From Bacteroidales bacterium UBA6244 (GTDB taxonomy: Bacteria; Bacteroidota; Bacteroidia; Bacteroidales; F082): a DNA stretch of 11,745 nt. Positions within the stretch are counted from its first letter, which is position 1. The number at the start of each line of letters is the position of its first letter. The DNA is taken from the NCBI GenBank assembly GCA_002440885.1, contig DJVY01000187.1:1-11745 (forward strand). Direction: 5' to 3'. The position numbers were made by a program, and so were the translations under genes. Under the pieces are notes generated by a model that did not search any database, was not told the origin of the DNA, and saw only the letters and a program-made list of their open reading frames with translations. Shown here piece after piece: positions 1-5,787 of the stretch.

Positions 1-26
1 CTCCGTGTAATAACATTCTAGCTGTT

Positions 27-66
27 CCACGAAGGACCACAAAGAAGCCACGAAGTAACACGAAGG
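27..66. repeat. Short periodic CCACGAAG-type repeat
   Basis: Four imperfect copies of the word CCACGAAG start at 27, 37, 48 and 58, a period of 10-11 bp. The second copy reads CCACAAAG and the fourth ACACGAAG. The repeat lies in the gene-free stretch downstream of the hypD-like gene. No ORF, tRNA or clear terminator is visible in 1-180. The function is unknown. It resembles low-complexity intergenic repeats seen in many environmental bacterial genomes, which is recollection rather than a search result. Confidence 0.55.
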
Positions 67-180
67 TTAAAATTAAATCATATTTTATTGACCATCACAT
101 ATAATAGCTCAAAAAATTACATGCGAAACTTGAGTTAGTTTATTAGTGGAATTTTAGTAGTAGTTTTTGTTCCGTTTTGA

Positions 181-2541
181 TCATCCTTCCTGCATGGTAC
201 GGGCAATAATTTCTTCCTGCAAGGCTTCGCTCAGGTGATTGAAGTAATCGCTGTAGCCGGCTACCCTCACAATCAAATCTTTATGGTCTTCAGGATGTAG
301 CTGAGCCTCCCTCAGGGTATCAGCTGTTACCACGTTAAACTGAATGTGGTGACCATCCATTCTAAAATAGCTGCGCACCAAATGAAGGACTACCTCTTTT
401 CCGGTATCGCTTTTAAACAAGTCAGGGTTTAGTTTTTGGTTCAGGAGTGTTCCTCCTGTTTTAAGGTGATCGATTTTTGCCGCCGACCTGATCACGGCCG
501 TAGGCCCGTTACGGTCAGCACCCTGAACCGGAGAAATGCCTTCTGAAAGTGGCTTAAAGGCCAGACGGCCATCGGCTGTGGCTCCCGTAACACTTCCAAA
601 ATAAACATGCGATGTAGTGGGTAACATGTTAATGCGGTAATGACCTCCTTTGGTATTGGGACGCCCGTTCACGGCATGATAAAACAGGTTAAACACCGTT
701 TTAGCCTGTTCGTCGGCATAGTCATTGTCATTGCCATATTTGGGGGTTTCATTCAATAACACTTCACGCAGTGGGGTATGGTTTTTAAAATTCAGGTCGG
801 TAGCCTCTAGCATTTCGCTTAGGCTGCATGTTTTTTGTTCGAAAGCATGAAACCGCAAGCTGGTGAGCGTATCTGTTATCGTTCCAAGTCCAACACCCTG
901 AATGTAATTGGTGTTATAGCGTGCACCTCCGTTGTTGTAGTCTTTTCCGTTGGCGATGCAATCGTCAATTACCAGCGATAAAAAGGGAACAGGAATATTT
1001 TCAGCAAAAATGCGGTCGATGATGTTGCTTCCTTTGATTTTAATGTTGATGAAATAATTCAGCTGTTGTTCAAAGGCTTGTAATAGCTCCTCAAAAGCAG
1101 CCCATTGTTTTGGTTCACCCGTTGGCAAGCCTATTCTTTTTCCCGAAACCGGATCAACGCCATTGTGTAAGGTGATCTCGAGCACTTTTGCCAGGTTGAA
1201 ATATCCGGTAAGGATATAACTTTCGGTACCGAAAGCGCCTGTTTCGACGCAGCCGCTGGCACCACCGTTTCGGGCGTCTTCCAGACTTTTTCCCTGGTGC
1301 AGCAACTCCTGAACAATGGCATCGGTGTTAAACACAGAAGGCTGTCCAAATCCGGTTCCAATGATTTGAGCTGCCCGACGAATAAACCGATCCGGATTTT
1401 TTTTACTCACCTGAACCATAGCACTGGGTTGCAGCAACCGCATTTCTTCAATAACCTCGAGAATGAGGTAGGTGAGCTCGTTCACGGCATCGCTTCCGTC
1501 AGGTTTTACTCCTCCCAGGTTGATCAGGGCAAAATCGGTATAGGTACTGCTTTCTTTGGCTGTAACACCAATTTTCGGAGGAGCGGGGTGGTTGTTAAAT
1601 TTTATCCAAAAGCAAGAAAGCAACTCCCGGGCTTGTTCTTCGGTGAGCGTTCCGGCGGCCAGTTCGTGCGAAAAAAACGGAAAAAGATGTTGGTCCAGTC
1701 TGCCGGGATTAAAACTGTCCCACGGATTGACTTCTGATATCACCCCCAAATGGATAAACCAATAATGTTGCAAGGCTTCGTGAAAGGTAGTAGGTGCCTG
1801 GGCCGGAACACGCTCGCAAAGGTGCGACAGGCGAATGAGCTCTTCTTTTTGCGTTATATCCGTTTCCGCGGCAGCCAGGCGGGCAAACAACTCCTGATAC
1901 CTTTTAGCATAAAGCATGATGGCGTCAGCAGCAATGTCCATGGCTTTTAATTCTTCCTTTTTTTCGTAAGCCAGACTATCGTTAAAAAAGTCGAGTTGGG
2001 CTTGTGCAGCGGCGATTTCCTGTTTTAGCCGGATAAAACCTTTTTTAAACATGTTGTTGCCAAGCACAGTGTGTCCGGGAGCGCGCTGTTCCTGAAATTC
2101 GGTAAAGATACCGGCTTCATACGACAGCTTCCACGACTCGTCCATCGCAGCAAAAATTTTATCCCGGTTGGAGTTCCCCTCCCAAAACGGGATGATTTCT
2201 TCAACATACACCCGCTGCATTTTTTCATCGCTTTTGTACGATACTTTGTCGCGGTTGTGCAGGATTTCCAGATCTTCGAGGCTGTGCAGCGTGATTTCGG
2301 GATAAGTGGGCACCGAGCCGGGTTTTGGTCCCCGCTCTCCGACAATCAACTCTCCGCTTTGGTAAAAAAGAGTTTTATGTTGCAGGAAATATAAAAAAGC
2401 CTCAGCCCGCCGCACAGGAGCGGATACTTTTTGCGCTTGTTTACTTTTGTAGTATTCAGTAATTAATACGGCACGTTCTTCCGACAGGGAAGGCGCAGCC
2501 CCGAGGCTTTGTTTGCGAAGTTGAGCGATGCGTGTATTCAT
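181..2541 (-). CDS. hypD: Glycyl radical enzyme, trans-4-hydroxy-L-proline dehydratase (HypD)
   Basis: This 786-residue protein is a glycyl radical dehydratase, best assigned as HypD. HypD removes water from trans-4-hydroxy-L-proline to give pyrroline-5-carboxylate in the anaerobic cytoplasm. The catalytic cysteine motif SGCVE places Cys431 and the general base Glu433. The C-terminal radical loop RVAGYSDYF places Gly762. Compared from memory with the Clostridioides difficile enzyme (Cys434, Glu436, Gly765), the further pocket residues His157, Asp275, Ser331, Phe337 and Tyr447 all fall at the same offset of three. That argues for hydroxyproline rather than choline, glycerol or pyruvate. The length matches the family (about 790). 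It lies 20 bp downstream of its activase and ends the operon. The ATG at 2541 follows an A-rich stretch and gives the expected N-terminus. Substrate is inferred by homology. Confidence 0.9.
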   Translation of the reverse strand: MNTRIAQLRKQSLGAAPSLSEERAVLITEYYKSKQAQKVSAPVRRAEAFLYFLQHKTLFYQSGELIVGERGPKPGSVPTYPEITLHSLEDLEILHNRDKVSYKSDEKMQRVYVEEIIPFWEGNSNRDKIFAAMDESWKLSYEAGIFTEFQEQRAPGHTVLGNNMFKKGFIRLKQEIAAAQAQLDFFNDSLAYEKKEELKAMDIAADAIMLYAKRYQELFARLAAAETDITQKEELIRLSHLCERVPAQAPTTFHEALQHYWFIHLGVISEVNPWDSFNPGRLDQHLFPFFSHELAAGTLTEEQARELLSCFWIKFNNHPAPPKIGVTAKESSTYTDFALINLGGVKPDGSDAVNELTYLILEVIEEMRLLQPSAMVQVSKKNPDRFIRRAAQIIGTGFGQPSVFNTDAIVQELLHQGKSLEDARNGGASGCVETGAFGTESYILTGYFNLAKVLEITLHNGVDPVSGKRIGLPTGEPKQWAAFEELLQAFEQQLNYFINIKIKGSNIIDRIFAENIPVPFLSLVIDDCIANGKDYNNGGARYNTNYIQGVGLGTITDTLTSLRFHAFEQKTCSLSEMLEATDLNFKNHTPLREVLLNETPKYGNDNDYADEQAKTVFNLFYHAVNGRPNTKGGHYRINMLPTTSHVYFGSVTGATADGRLAFKPLSEGISPVQGADRNGPTAVIRSAAKIDHLKTGGTLLNQKLNPDLFKSDTGKEVVLHLVRSYFRMDGHHIQFNVVTADTLREAQLHPEDHKDLIVRVAGYSDYFNHLSEALQEEIIARTMQEG

Positions 2542-2561
2542 GATTTTTGTTTTCTTGCTAT

Positions 2562-3356
2562 TTATCCGCCGATAGTTACTTTATAACCATGTTTTTCGAA
2601 AATGAATTTTGCCCGGTTTATCGATTCCGCTGATGGCTCTTCGACAGGTGGCAAATGAGAGGGCAAACCAAACCGGGCGTATTTATGTTGTCCGATTTTG
2701 TGGTAGGGGAGGATGTCGACAGGATAGCGATGTTTCAATTCCAGCAGGATTTGGAGGGAGGCATGCAGCGTGCTTTCGCTATCATTTACGGTGGGGATAA
2801 GAGGAATTCTTATCCTGATATCTGCTCCCAGGTCATCTAAAAGTTGCAGGTTGTGCAGAATAATTTCATTGCCTACTCCCGTGTATTTTCGGTGAATTTC
2901 GCTGTTCGGGTGTTTGAGGTCGTACAGAAAAAGATCGGTGAATGGGTGTATTTTTAGTAAATTTTCTGAAGGTGTATGCCCTGTGGTGTCAACACAAGAG
3001 TGTATTTCATTTTTTCGGCAGAGCTGTAGCATGTGGAGTAGAAATTCTGCTTGCATCATAGGTTCGCCGCCTGAAAAAGTAACGCCACCGTGACTTTCTT
3101 CGTAAATGAGCCTGTCGCGCAGAATTTCGGTTAAGAGATCCTGGTCACTAATCCTTTTTCCGATGGTTTGTTTTTTCTTCACAAGCTCGCCACCAATTTT
3201 TTCTTCGGTTTCCACCAGCACAATTTCCATGGAGCGGCTTTCCGGGTTATGACACCACAGGCAATGAAGCGGACAGCCTTTAAGGAATACGGTTTGCCGG
3301 ATTCCGGGACCATCGTGCAGCGCCATGCGTTTGATGTCGAAAATTACACCTTCCAT
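2562..3356 (-). CDS. hypE: Glycyl radical enzyme activase, short form (HypE-like)
   Basis: This 264-residue radical-SAM protein should install the glycyl radical on the enzyme encoded 20 bp downstream. The iron-sulfur cluster motif CxxxCxxC is at Cys28, Cys32 and Cys35, preceded by the HDGPGIR segment typical of glycyl radical activases. The SAM-binding SGGEP motif is at 95-99 and a conserved DLFLYDLK segment at about 141-148. Only five cysteines occur in the whole protein (28, 32, 35, 113, 121). The cysteine-rich two-cluster ferredoxin insertion that most dehydratase activases carry after the CxxxCxxC motif is therefore absent. A roughly 25-residue cysteine-free linker stands in its place, so the protein has the compact layout of the pyruvate formate-lyase activase. 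The assignment to HypD comes from the operon. Confidence 0.88.
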   Translation of the reverse strand: MEGVIFDIKRMALHDGPGIRQTVFLKGCPLHCLWCHNPESRSMEIVLVETEEKIGGELVKKKQTIGKRISDQDLLTEILRDRLIYEESHGGVTFSGGEPMMQAEFLLHMLQLCRKNEIHSCVDTTGHTPSENLLKIHPFTDLFLYDLKHPNSEIHRKYTGVGNEIILHNLQLLDDLGADIRIRIPLIPTVNDSESTLHASLQILLELKHRYPVDILPYHKIGQHKYARFGLPSHLPPVEEPSAESINRAKFIFEKHGYKVTIGG

Positions 3357-3403
3357 CGGGAATGGTATTTAAAAATGAAGTGACTGATAAGAATGAATAA
3401 GAG

Positions 3404-3420
3404 AAAAACAGCCACGCTGT
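3404..3420 (-). terminator. Weak attenuator-like hairpin in the hypE leader
   Basis: On the minus strand ACAGC-GTG-GCTGT is followed directly by five T residues, about 48 nt before the hypE start codon. The stem is only 5 bp, so this could be chance. It would matter only if transcription starts at the upstream promoter box at 3529-3536. Confidence 0.2.
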
Positions 3421-3528
3421 CATGAGGCATAAAGCATTCAACATATCCAGCATTCGAAAAGTCCTTTGCCGGAACTGTGCGTTAGTTGATCGTTTAAGTA
3501 ACTGACTGTCATATACTAAAAGTTACGA

Positions 3529-3536
3529 CAAAGGTA
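3529..3536 (-). promoter_or_regulatory. Candidate -7 box for hypE-hypD
   Basis: The minus strand reads TACCTTTG, a perfect match to the Bacteroidota -7 consensus TAnnTTTG. No convincing TTTG -33 box is visible, only a T-rich stretch around 3555-3558. Transcription would begin near 3522 and leave a leader of about 165 nt before hypE. An imperfect inverted repeat (GTTAGTT/AAGTAAC, 3481-3502) lies in that leader and could be an operator. Confidence 0.45.
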
Positions 3537-3568
3537 AAAAAATTTTTGAGTGGTAAAACATGGGAGGC

Positions 3569-3598
3569 AAAAAAAAAGCCCTTACGAATAAGGGCTTT
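3569..3598 (-). terminator. Rho-independent terminator, minus strand
   Basis: A perfect 10-bp stem, AAAGCCCTTA / TAAGGGCTTT with loop CGAA, is followed on the minus strand by a run of nine T residues (three belonging to the stem). It sits just upstream of the hypE promoter box, so it may insulate the operon. No minus-strand gene ends nearby. The same hairpin serves as terminator of both tRNA-Gln genes further right, so this copy may be a relic of a lost or moved copy. Confidence 0.6.
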
Positions 3599-3718
3599 GT
3601 TGTGATCCTCAATGCACCCCGGAATGAATTCCGGGGATACAAGGTGGGTTGTGCCGCTGGCACTGGGTGTGTTGTAACTTTTCCAAAGTTTGGAACTTTG
3701 GAAAAGTTGTCATCATCC
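3578..3718. repeat. Multi-hairpin intergenic repeat, copy A
   Basis: This unit is repeated about 191 bp downstream as copy B. It holds four palindromes in fixed order: the GCCCTTA-CGAA-TAAGGGC hairpin; CCCCGGAAT-GA-ATTCCGGGG at 3617-3636; GTGCC-GCT-GGCAC at 3651-3663; and a 15-bp perfect stem AACTTTTCCAAAGTT with loop TGG at 3676-3708. No ORF of believable composition runs through it. The pattern suits non-coding palindromic elements of the REP kind. The family name and any mobilising enzyme are not visible here. Confidence 0.75.
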
Positions 3719-3722
3719 CCCT

Positions 3723-3768
3723 TGCGTAACAAAAATTGCATCCGCGTTACAAACGCGGACGAGAATTA
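3723..3768. repeat. Half REPIN-like element
   Basis: It contains the hairpin TCCGCGTT-ACA-AACGCGGA at 3741-3759, followed by GACGAGAATTA. The stretch aligns with the right half of the paired elements at 3931-4030 and 5471-5552, including the word TTGCGTAACAA shared with the first of these. The left half is missing, so this looks like a truncated or single copy. Confidence 0.65.
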
Positions 3769-3910
3769 GCCCTTACGAATAAGGGCTTTATTTGTGACTC
3801 TCAATGCACCCCGGAATTTATTCCGGGGTTACAAGGTGGGTCGTGCCGCTGGCACTGGGTGTGTTGTAACTTTTCCAAAGTTTCAAACTTTGGAAAAGTT
3901 GTCATCATCT
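3769..3910. repeat. Multi-hairpin intergenic repeat, copy B
   Basis: This is the second copy of the unit at 3578-3718, with the same four palindromes in the same order and scattered substitutions. The CCCCGGAAT palindrome (3809-3828) has loop TT instead of GA. The long stem at 3868-3900 has 16-bp arms, AACTTTTCCAAAGTTT and its complement, around a single central C. The first hairpin lacks the adjacent A/T tract and so is not a credible terminator. Substitutions that fall in loops while arms stay perfect suggest the structures themselves are kept. Confidence 0.75.
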
Positions 3911-3930
3911 CCACTAATACACCACAAACT

Positions 3931-4030
3931 TCCCGTCTCGTCCGCGTTTCATGCCTAAGGCAGACAAGTGCAACGCGGATGGTTGCGTAACAATCATGGC
4001 ATCCACGTTTCATAGGAGGACGAGAATTAA
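3931..4030. repeat. REPIN-like paired hairpin element with internal insertion
   Basis: The layout matches the perfect element at 5471-5552: CTCGTCCGCGTTT ... GCAACGCGGATGG, a spacer, then CATCC.CGTTT ... GGACGAGAATTA. The left hairpin (TCCGCGTT at 3941-3948, AACGCGGA at 3972-3979) is interrupted by 20 extra bases (3950-3969) that contain their own small hairpin TGCC-TAA-GGCA. The right arm is diverged (CCACGTTTCATAGGAGGAC). It may be a chimera of two related palindrome families. Confidence 0.6.
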
Positions 4031-4071
4031 TACAAGTTGTCGAGAAAAATAGTATTTTTACACTGATTAAG

Positions 4072-4102
4072 AAAATCGTTAATGGGTTCAGCGATTTTTT
4101 TT
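4072..4102 (+). terminator. Terminator-like hairpin with no gene before it
   Basis: AAAATCG (4072-4078) pairs with CGATTTT (4092-4098) across a 13-nt loop and is followed by more T residues on the plus strand. No plus-strand gene ends upstream, so it may be a relic, the end of an unrecognised small RNA, or chance. The rest of 4031-4220 shows nothing else convincing. Confidence 0.2.
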
Positions 4103-4146
4103 GAATCAAAATAGAAGAAAATGAATTTTAGAACCCACCTTAAGTT

Positions 4147-4154
4147 TTTATTTG
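4147..4154 (+). promoter_or_regulatory. Possible -7 box for the TlpA-like gene
   Basis: TTTATTTG matches TAnnTTTG at seven of eight positions, with no clear -33 box. It lies about 65 bp before the chosen ATG at 4221. It also overlaps an in-frame TTG at 4152, which makes that TTG an unlikely start codon. Confidence 0.25.
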
Positions 4155-4220
4155 CAACTTATTGGTTTAAAACCATACGATAAAACGATTCACCTAAAAT
4201 TATCCATAAAAACCAGCCCT

Positions 4221-5444
4221 ATGAAAACCAATTTATTTTTCACAACTATTGCAGTATTGTTTCTTTTGGCCTGTACAAAAACCAACACCCATGAGGTTGC
4301 AATTACAGGAAAAGTCACCAATCCCATGAATGATTCTGTTTCCTTCATTAGCGAGGACACGACCTATTCTGCTAAAATCAAGCCGGATGGAACATTTGAA
4401 ATTGCCTTCACTTTGGATACTTCGATGTATTTTAATTTTAATCATGGTTATGAAGTCACGGCCATGTACATCATGCCAGGCGATGCAATCAGCCTGACAA
4501 TTGACCCTTCGCAATATGATGAAAGTATAAGTTATGAGGGAAGCCCAGCCTCTAGCTTTTTAGCAAAAAAGTATTTGCTGGCAGAAGAAAGCGATTTTTT
4601 TGGAAAAGTATATTACATGAGCAGCTCAGAGGAGTATAAAGCCTTTTTAGCAGCATATAAAGCAAACTTATTGAAGGAACTAGAGCTTATACATGACAGT
4701 ACTTTTATTAAAAGTCAGGTCAGGGAGGTTGATGAAACTATTAATTACTATATCAGTCGACAAGATCGGTTATCTGCATATAGCCAGGAAGTTCGAAATT
4801 ATTTATTCGAGTCGAATAGTGTAGCAAATCAATATAATTTTTATACGGCCGTCGACTCCCTTAATAATGAAGAATTTAACCAAATGCTCAAAGAATATTC
4901 GAGTCAAATGAAAGGTTTATTAATTCCGGTTACCGATCAGGATTATGTTGCATCAACAGAGAAAGGAATTGATAAAGCGGTAATTTGGTGGAGCGAAAGA
5001 AAAACCTGGTATGATAATATGCCGAAAAAAGGAGACGCCGCAATTGATTTTACCTACCCTGATAAAAATGGTGAAAAAATATCCTTGGCTTCATTTATGG
5101 GTAAAATGGTCTATGTAGATGTTTGGGCAACATGGTGTGGGCCATGTATAGCTGAGATTCCTGCACTTCAAAAATTAGAAAAAGACTACCACGGCAAAAA
5201 CATTGTATTTATCAGTCTATCGGTGGATGAGGACAAAGAAGCATGGTTAACAATGGTGGAAGAAAAGCAATTGGGAGGCGTACAATTATGGGCCGATGGC
5301 TGGAGTAAAATAACGAAGGACTATGCCATTTTTGGTATTCCTCGATTTTTGCTATTTTCAGCTGATGGCAAAGTAATCTCCAATGATGCACCACGTCCAA
5401 GCAATGATGAAATCAGAACCTTAATTAATTCAAACCTAAACTAG
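4221..5444 (+). CDS. TlpA/ResA-like thioredoxin-fold lipoprotein with DUF4369-like N-terminus
   Basis: This 407-residue protein is predicted to be an exported, lipid-anchored thiol-disulfide protein facing the periplasm. Residues 1-18 form a lipoprotein signal peptide ending in the lipobox LLAC, with Cys18 as lipidation site. Residues about 25-120 look like a DUF4369-type beta domain. A helical, charged middle follows, and a thioredoxin domain occupies about 268-407 with the redox pair WCGPC (Cys306, Cys309) and a cis-proline in GIPRF (Pro374). The ATG at 4221 is chosen because the signal peptide begins there. The in-frame TTG at 4152 would add 23 hydrophilic residues ahead of it. Bacteroidota carry many such paralogues, and the partner cannot be named. 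The gene stands alone, flanked by palindromic repeats, and appears more A+T-rich in codon choice than hypD or glnS. Confidence 0.85.
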   Translation: MKTNLFFTTIAVLFLLACTKTNTHEVAITGKVTNPMNDSVSFISEDTTYSAKIKPDGTFEIAFTLDTSMYFNFNHGYEVTAMYIMPGDAISLTIDPSQYDESISYEGSPASSFLAKKYLLAEESDFFGKVYYMSSSEEYKAFLAAYKANLLKELELIHDSTFIKSQVREVDETINYYISRQDRLSAYSQEVRNYLFESNSVANQYNFYTAVDSLNNEEFNQMLKEYSSQMKGLLIPVTDQDYVASTEKGIDKAVIWWSERKTWYDNMPKKGDAAIDFTYPDKNGEKISLASFMGKMVYVDVWATWCGPCIAEIPALQKLEKDYHGKNIVFISLSVDEDKEAWLTMVEEKQLGGVQLWADGWSKITKDYAIFGIPRFLLFSADGKVISNDAPRPSNDEIRTLINSNLN

Positions 5445-5470
5445 GGGCTGTAAGATTCAATTCTCTCGCT

Positions 5471-5552
5471 CACGTCTCGTCCGCGTTTGCAACGCGGATG
5501 GTTGGTTGTATAATTATAGTGGCATCCGCGTTGCAAACGCGGACGAGAATTA
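5471..5552. repeat. Perfect REPIN-like paired hairpin element
   Basis: Two 25-bp arms, 5476-5500 and 5523-5547, are exact reverse complements separated by 22 bp. Each arm itself folds (TCCGCGTT-TGC-AACGCGGA and its mirror). The spacer contains the palindrome TATAATTATA (5509-5518). The element lies between the converging TlpA-like gene and the terminator of the first tRNA-Gln. The architecture is that of REP doublets (REPINs), which in other bacteria are moved by Y1-type RAYT transposases. No such transposase is in this window. Confidence 0.75.
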
Positions 5553-5560
5553 GGAGGCAC

Positions 5561-5589
5561 AAAAAAAAGCCCTTACGAATAAGGGCTTT
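5561..5589 (-). terminator. Terminator of tRNA-Gln copy 1
   Basis: The stem AAAGCCCTTA / TAAGGGCTTT with a CGAA loop starts one base after the tRNA discriminator base. It is followed on the minus strand by a run of eight T residues. Confidence 0.8.
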
Positions 5590-5590
5590 G

Positions 5591-5663
5591 TTGCCTGACT
5601 AGGGGTCGAACCTAGACTCTTCTGATTCAGAGTCAGACGTGTTGCCAGTTACACCATCAGGCA
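5591..5663 (-). tRNA. tRNA-Gln (anticodon CUG), copy 1
   Basis: The minus strand folds into a full cloverleaf: acceptor TGCCTGA/TCAGGCA, D arm GTGT/ACAC, anticodon arm TCTGA-CTCTGAA-TCAGA with anticodon CTG, variable loop AGAGT, and T arm CTAGG-TTCGACC-CCTAG. It is 73 nt with discriminator A. The weak U1-A72 pair is a recognised feature of tRNA-Gln for GlnRS. CCA is not intact here: the bases after the discriminator read CAA. A terminator follows at once. It decodes CAG codons. The cognate synthetase gene lies about 1.6 kb upstream in the same orientation. Confidence 0.95.
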
Positions 5664-5672
5664 ATGAGGGCG

Positions 5673-5680
5673 CAAAGGTA
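5673..5680 (-). promoter_or_regulatory. -7 box of tRNA-Gln copy 1
   Basis: The minus strand reads TACCTTTG, a match to TAnnTTTG, ten bases before the tRNA 5' end, so the primary transcript leader would be only a few nucleotides. Identity with the other copy ends at 5693, inside the spacer, and no TTG is found at the -33 position. This copy may therefore be weakly expressed. Confidence 0.45.
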
Positions 5681-5739
5681 AAGTTTTTGATCTGCATAAT
5701 TAGATTTCTAAGCCACCATCTTAAAATGTCTTACTCAAG

Positions 5740-5772
5740 TTTCAATTATAATTGAAATAATAGATATATTTG
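5740..5772 (+). promoter_or_regulatory. Promoter with an 18-bp perfect palindrome, ATPase gene
   Basis: TTTCAATTATAATTGAAA (5740-5757) is a perfect palindrome lying just before the -7 box TATATTTG (5765-5772), a full match to TAnnTTTG. Its left end, TTTC, sits where a weak -33 box would be, 21 bp from the -7 box. A dimeric repressor bound here would block the promoter, which is inference. The box overlaps the in-frame TTG at 5770 and so argues for the ATG at 5788 as start. Confidence 0.5.
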
Positions 5773-5787
5773 CAAAAACTTTCAATC

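Larger units (their letters stand above)
5547..5693. repeat. Direct repeat carrying tRNA-Gln, left copy
   Basis: This 147-bp stretch is nearly identical to 7039-7186. It runs from GAATTAGGAGG through the terminator, the whole tRNA-Gln gene and its -7 box to TTTTTGATCT. I see only two adjacent-region substitutions (GGCAC versus GGTGC) and one inserted G before the tRNA 3' end. Together with the right copy it brackets the ATPase gene. Confidence 0.9.

Noticed and set aside
1131..2394. ORFs overlapping hypD in other frames
   Set aside because: They are shadows of a strongly conserved coding gene and show no domain of their own.
3290..3460. Short upstream ORF of about 56 codons in the hypE leader, overlapping the hypE start in another frame
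   Set aside because: Hydrophobic start but no recognisable protein, no initiation signal, and it continues into hypE out of frame; most likely chance.
3578..4030. The repeats at 3578-4030 as a CRISPR array
   Set aside because: Repeats are few, palindromic, of several kinds and not separated by uniform unique spacers; no cas genes are present.
3736..4109. Open reading frames of about 70-100 codons on both strands of the repeat block
   Set aside because: They run through palindromes, their translations are rich in Cys, Arg and Pro with no domain, and they overlap each other. They are products of the repeat sequence.
4152..4220. TTG start adding 23 residues to the TlpA-like lipoprotein
   Set aside because: It would bury the lipoprotein signal peptide that begins exactly at the ATG at 4221.
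5770..5787. TTG start for the ATPase gene
   Set aside because: The TTG is the end of the -7 promoter box TATATTTG, so it would lie upstream of the transcript; the ATG at 5788 is better.
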